A stretch of DNA of 10,001 nucleotides from Desulfobacula sp. (GTDB lineage: Bacteria > Desulfobacterota > Desulfobacteria > Desulfobacterales > Desulfobacteraceae), in the NCBI GenBank assembly GCA_029940235.1, contig JAOZRI010000068.1, positions 1-10,001 of the forward strand, read 5' to 3'. Under the pieces are notes generated by a model. It was not told where the DNA came from, ran no database searches, and saw only the letters and a list, made by a program, of their open reading frames with translations. Shown piece after piece: positions 7,068-10,001 of the stretch; position 1 is the first letter of the stretch, and each line of letters opens with the position of its first letter. The translations under genes and the position numbers were made by a program.

Positions 7068-8138
7068 TTACTCCTTTATATTGTTTGGTTTATGATTTTT
7101 GTTTTTTATGTAAAGCAGGTATTGCTCTTGAAAAGTAATATATTGATCATTTTCATACTGATATGTTTTAGCAGCAACCCATGCTGAAGCCCCAAGTTGT
7201 GGTGCATCACTACCCATGCCTCCAATTATGCTTCCCGGGACATCATCTCTAGTTAGAAAAATTTTGATTTCAAATTCAAATTCAATTCCAACCATATATT
7301 TGATGAGAGAAAATATTGGAAAGAGTAAATCTCCTTTGGGCATCAAACGTGTGAACCGTTTATACTTGACAGGGCCTATATTTACCCTGAATTTTGTCTG
7401 GTTTTCTTTAATATACGAGCCACATACAGCATCTACTCCAAGGGATGCGTTGGCTGCCCCTATACTGCTCTGGTCTTCTTTTTCCAAAAGAACATCACAC
7501 TCTATAAACTGGTCAACATGAACAGGTGATCCTGAAAAATATTCTATTGCTGTTTCAATGCCCTTTGCCGAAGCAACCGGACGTGAAAGCAGACCACTGT
7601 AAAATGTCAAAGACTCCCTTGGAAGCCCCAGGTTTTTTACCATTCCTTTTGTACCAAGGCCTGCAAGGCTCAAGATATAATTGGACAGCCTGTCACTGGC
7701 ACCGGGTTGATAACTTTCAGGAAATCTGTTTTTTTTCCACGCCAGATAAAAAAGTGAAATCATTCTGTGATGAAATATATCAAGAAAGCTGACTAAACTC
7801 TTATCTTTACGGTGCAGTCGTTCTATTGCAAGTTCGTTATACCAGTTGGGTAAAATACCAGATGGTCCAATCAGACCCATGAAAGCAACTTCCATTTGAG
7901 CGGCTTTGTTATTGTCTTGCTCTTTTAAATCAGATATTTCACTTGCAGGAAATGAAAATCCTGGCTTTACTGTAAACCTTACAGCTTCTTCCGACGGAGC
8001 CCTTGCAATGCCAAGATGTTTTTTATCAGGGTTTAAATTTTCAAGCAGATTAACAGCTTTAAAAAAAGAAAACTCATAAAATTTTTCAAATAACTGATTT
8101 TTTAAAGCAGTATCTGATTTCCGCTTCTTGGTGACCAT
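7068..8138 (-). CDS. tssG: T6SS baseplate subunit TssG
   Basis: TssG joins two TssF copies and TssE to form the wedge of the T6SS baseplate, the cytoplasmic platform on which tube and sheath are built. The 356-residue length is at the upper end of the family range. Family features are an N-terminal FEKFYEFSFFKAVNLLENL helix (17-35), EEAVRFTVKPGFSFPASEI (50-68), a VAFMGLIGPSGILPNWYNEL block (about 84-103; MGLxGPxGxLPxxY is the hallmark), the DIFHHRMISLFYLAW segment, and a C-terminal LGASAWVAAKT region. The ATG lies inside the end of tssF, giving a 37-base overlap; AAGAGA about ten bases upstream of the ATG may serve as a Shine-Dalgarno. An uninterrupted eight-A run on the coding strand (7729-7736) lies within a WKKNRF segment but does not break the frame. 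Confidence 0.96.
   Translation of the reverse strand: MVTKKRKSDTALKNQLFEKFYEFSFFKAVNLLENLNPDKKHLGIARAPSEEAVRFTVKPGFSFPASEISDLKEQDNNKAAQMEVAFMGLIGPSGILPNWYNELAIERLHRKDKSLVSFLDIFHHRMISLFYLAWKKNRFPESYQPGASDRLSNYILSLAGLGTKGMVKNLGLPRESLTFYSGLLSRPVASAKGIETAIEYFSGSPVHVDQFIECDVLLEKEDQSSIGAANASLGVDAVCGSYIKENQTKFRVNIGPVKYKRFTRLMPKGDLLFPIFSLIKYMVGIEFEFEIKIFLTRDDVPGSIIGGMGSDAPQLGASAWVAAKTYQYENDQYITFQEQYLLYIKNKNHKPNNIKE
7071..7077 (-). promoter_or_regulatory. Ribosome binding site of clpV embedded in the end of tssG
   Basis: AAAGGAG on the minus strand, six bases before the clpV ATG, is a near-perfect Shine-Dalgarno. It also encodes the last two residues (Lys-Glu) of TssG, followed directly by the tssG TAA. 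This fixes the clpV start and supports co-translation of tssG and clpV. Confidence 0.75.
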
Positions 8139-9901
8139 GTGTTTAATATCTCTTTTCTTTGAAGAGTTTTTACTACTAACTGGGAAAATGAATTAACAGA
8201 AACATATTGTGCCAGAAAACGTTCAAGTATCATTGCAAAAAGATAGAGCCCCACACCCACAAATTTATCTTCATCCAGAGTGATAATAACCTTGACCCCA
8301 CGGCAGAAGGAGTGCTGTATTCTTTTGGTTACATGTTCTGTTTTAACCGAGATAATACCATTGATCTGCTGCCTTGTTGACGGGGAGTTATCAAAATCAT
8401 AAAGCATGAGTATTTCTCTTAATGCTTCCTCTCCCCCCTCCACAAGGGAAGTATAATTTAAGGAGAGATGTGAAATCAGCCGCCATTGTAAAGAGCCTCC
8501 CAGAAAAGGTCGTCTTGCTGGCGTTGGTTTAAGTATGGCTGTAATTTTTTCCACGGGAGCTGCTGATTCAATCCTAAAATCACCTGCCATATCTCCAACT
8601 GGCAGACGGGAGGGAAGATCTCTGTTGGTACATGTAGTATGCACAGTTAAAACATCAACCCCCGGCGAATCAGGTTTGAGGTTGAGATCTGAAAATGATA
8701 GGAAAACTTCTGTTCCCTTATCTCTGTTTTTACCTGATACCTCCCTTTGAACATGCCAGAAAACATTTCGATTATCTTTTTTTGTCTCTTCAAGATGATG
8801 TCGTATTGAGTAAAAAGGCCGGTATTCAATCTGGTCACCATGTTCTTCAGATATTGCACTGATCCTGTCAATACTGAATACCTCCATTGCATCCTGCCGT
8901 CTTGTATCTGGAGTAACCTGGTATTGGGTTTTGCGCTGCTCCACCCTGATTGGTTCAGCAGTTTTAGAAAAGAGGTTTACAACAGGAGATGCATTCAGAC
9001 GGAATGTCTCTTTATTAACGACCAGATTCCTGTTTGCTGTCCTGTTGAAATATATCCTGATATCAAGCTTGTCATCTGTATCTATATTTTTTAGTTTATC
9101 AAACCCTGTTAAATCAAAAAAGAGAAATTTTTCAGGAAAACTAAAGTATTCCATGAGCAGTCTATAGCCGGGGAAAGCTCTTTTAGTCAGGGGTAAAAGA
9201 GCTTCTTCCTCTTTAAACCCAACAGGTTCAACTGCAGGTGTCAGCACTACTGTTTGTGACTTGTTTTGTTTATCTTTTGTAACGCACTCAATATGGCACA
9301 CATTATTAAATAATAACTCATGAAGATGGAATATGTGCTGGTGCTGGCCATGGAGAAAAAATCTTAATTTCTTAAATTCAATTGTATTAAATGGGATCTC
9401 GTTTATGGTTTTCAGCTGAATTTGAAGTAAATGCTGGGCATTTTTAACTCTTATTTCAGGATCTTTTAATTGAGCCTTGGTGACTTCAATGGGCCAGATT
9501 TCAACGGGTTGTGATGTAGTGAACTGGCATGGCGTATCATTAACAGCTTTTGTATAGAGTTTTACCCCCCTTTCAATGGTATAACCTGTTTCAGGAACAC
9601 TCTGCATCAAGGGTTTAAACTGTGCAATTGTCATGGATGGAATGGGGTTGTTGTAGTGTGGATAGATAATACTTAACAAAGATTCAGTCATATCTGGAAA
9701 ATCATCATTGATTTTTTTATGGATCCGACCGCTTAAAAAAGCAAAGGCTTCAATAAGACGTTCTGTATGGGGATCAGAGGATTTTTCAGATTCAAGCATC
9801 AACCTGCCGGCAATTTTCGGATATTTTTCGGCAAACTCTACACCCATCTGCCTGATATAGGTTAATTCGTGTTCATAATAATCCAGCAGTGTGTCATTCA
9901 T
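8102..9901 (-). CDS. tssF: T6SS baseplate subunit TssF
   Basis: TssF is the gp6-like wedge protein of the T6SS baseplate, present as a dimer per wedge with TssG and TssE. The 599-residue length is normal for the family. The N-terminus is highly typical: LLDYYEHELTYIRQMGVEFA (5-24) followed by EKYPKIAGRL, then SDPHTERLIEAFAFLSGRIH and the DDFPDMTESLLSIIYPHY block. Further matches are the IERGVKLYT segment, LLMEYFSFPEKFLFFDLTGF, VVNLFSKTAEPIRV and a C-terminal VGVGLYLFAMILERFLAQYV helix followed by SVNSFSQLVV. Translation starts at an ATG nine bases after the upstream stop, with AAGGTAAAGAG overlapping that stop as a likely ribosome binding site. The 3' end overlaps tssG by 37 bases. No truncation or frameshift is seen. 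Confidence 0.97.
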   Translation of the reverse strand: MNDTLLDYYEHELTYIRQMGVEFAEKYPKIAGRLMLESEKSSDPHTERLIEAFAFLSGRIHKKINDDFPDMTESLLSIIYPHYNNPIPSMTIAQFKPLMQSVPETGYTIERGVKLYTKAVNDTPCQFTTSQPVEIWPIEVTKAQLKDPEIRVKNAQHLLQIQLKTINEIPFNTIEFKKLRFFLHGQHQHIFHLHELLFNNVCHIECVTKDKQNKSQTVVLTPAVEPVGFKEEEALLPLTKRAFPGYRLLMEYFSFPEKFLFFDLTGFDKLKNIDTDDKLDIRIYFNRTANRNLVVNKETFRLNASPVVNLFSKTAEPIRVEQRKTQYQVTPDTRRQDAMEVFSIDRISAISEEHGDQIEYRPFYSIRHHLEETKKDNRNVFWHVQREVSGKNRDKGTEVFLSFSDLNLKPDSPGVDVLTVHTTCTNRDLPSRLPVGDMAGDFRIESAAPVEKITAILKPTPARRPFLGGSLQWRLISHLSLNYTSLVEGGEEALREILMLYDFDNSPSTRQQINGIISVKTEHVTKRIQHSFCRGVKVIITLDEDKFVGVGLYLFAMILERFLAQYVSVNSFSQLVVKTLQRKEILNTWSPRSGNQILL

Positions 9902-9910
9902 ATAAACTCT

Positions 9911-10001
9911 TTACCTTAAGATGGAATACTCGCCTCTGTTTCTGTCAAAAGCTGTATTAAATGTTACAGGCTCTGTTACATCGTCCAATTGAAGAAAACC
10001 A
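9911..10001 (-). CDS. tssE: Probable T6SS baseplate subunit TssE, C-terminal end (5' part beyond the right edge)
   Basis: An open frame enters from the right edge and ends with TAA at 9913-9911, giving 29 codons ending in FNTAFDRNRGEYSILR. The pattern (a Pro, then hydrophobic-x-T-x-(L/F)-D-x-x-x-G-x-(V/Y)-x-(V/I)) fits the C-terminal strand of gp25/GpW-like TssE proteins, and tssE is the usual neighbour directly upstream of tssF. TssE starts sheath polymerisation on the baseplate. The stop lies nine bases before the tssF ATG, and the AAGG just before and in the stop codon region probably serves tssF. Because so little of the protein is visible, the TssE name rests mainly on position; another T6SS protein is possible. 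Confidence 0.55.
   Translation of the reverse strand, partial: GFLQLDDVTEPVTFNTAFDRNRGEYSILR

Noticed and set aside
7216..7521. Plus-strand open frame of 101 codons opposite tssG
   Set aside because: It is antisense to well-conserved TssG sequence and has no independent coding evidence.
7729..7736. Eight-A run in tssG (coding strand), with several seven-A runs in clpV, tssF and the lipoprotein gene, as possible phase-variation tracts
   Set aside because: These runs encode ordinary Lys/Asn codons in an AT-rich genome and are short compared with typical phase-variable tracts; all frames are intact.

Overview
The window is a stretch of a type VI secretion system (T6SS) locus, with every recognisable gene on the minus strand, so transcription runs from the right edge to the left edge. 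The DNA is visibly AT-rich and the genes are tightly packed. The organism is a Gram-negative (diderm) bacterium: there are two predicted lipoproteins, LysM domains and a contractile T6SS. AT-rich T6SS genes of this style would fit a sulfate-reducing Desulfobacterota (Desulfobacterales-like) genome, but that assignment is inference; no taxonomic marker is present.

Layout in order of transcription: (1) the last 29 codons of a gene resembling tssE (sheath-initiator gp25-like baseplate subunit), cut by the right edge; (2) tssF and (3) tssG, baseplate wedge subunits, overlapping by 37 bases; (4) tssH/clpV, the AAA+ unfoldase that recycles the contracted sheath, three bases after tssG; (5) a 102-base AT-rich gap, the only real intergenic space; (6) a lipoprotein polysaccharide deacetylase with a degenerate LysM domain; (7) a large LysM/TPR lipoprotein; (8) a cytosolic protein with two FHA domains; (9) the N-terminal 278 codons of vgrG, the spike protein, cut by the left edge.

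The right half is standard T6SS baseplate and recycling machinery. The left half, between clpV and vgrG, is a non-core cassette with two peptidoglycan-facing proteins and one FHA protein, packed together with overlaps or very short gaps. It is the least ordinary part of the window. A reasonable inference is that the cassette adapts or protects the cell wall for passage of the T6SS apparatus and adds an FHA-based control or scaffold step, but nothing in the sequence proves this. The sheath genes tssB/tssC, the tube gene hcp and the membrane-complex genes tssJ/K/L/M are not in the window.

I saw no tRNA, rRNA, CRISPR array, insertion sequence or convincing rho-independent terminator.
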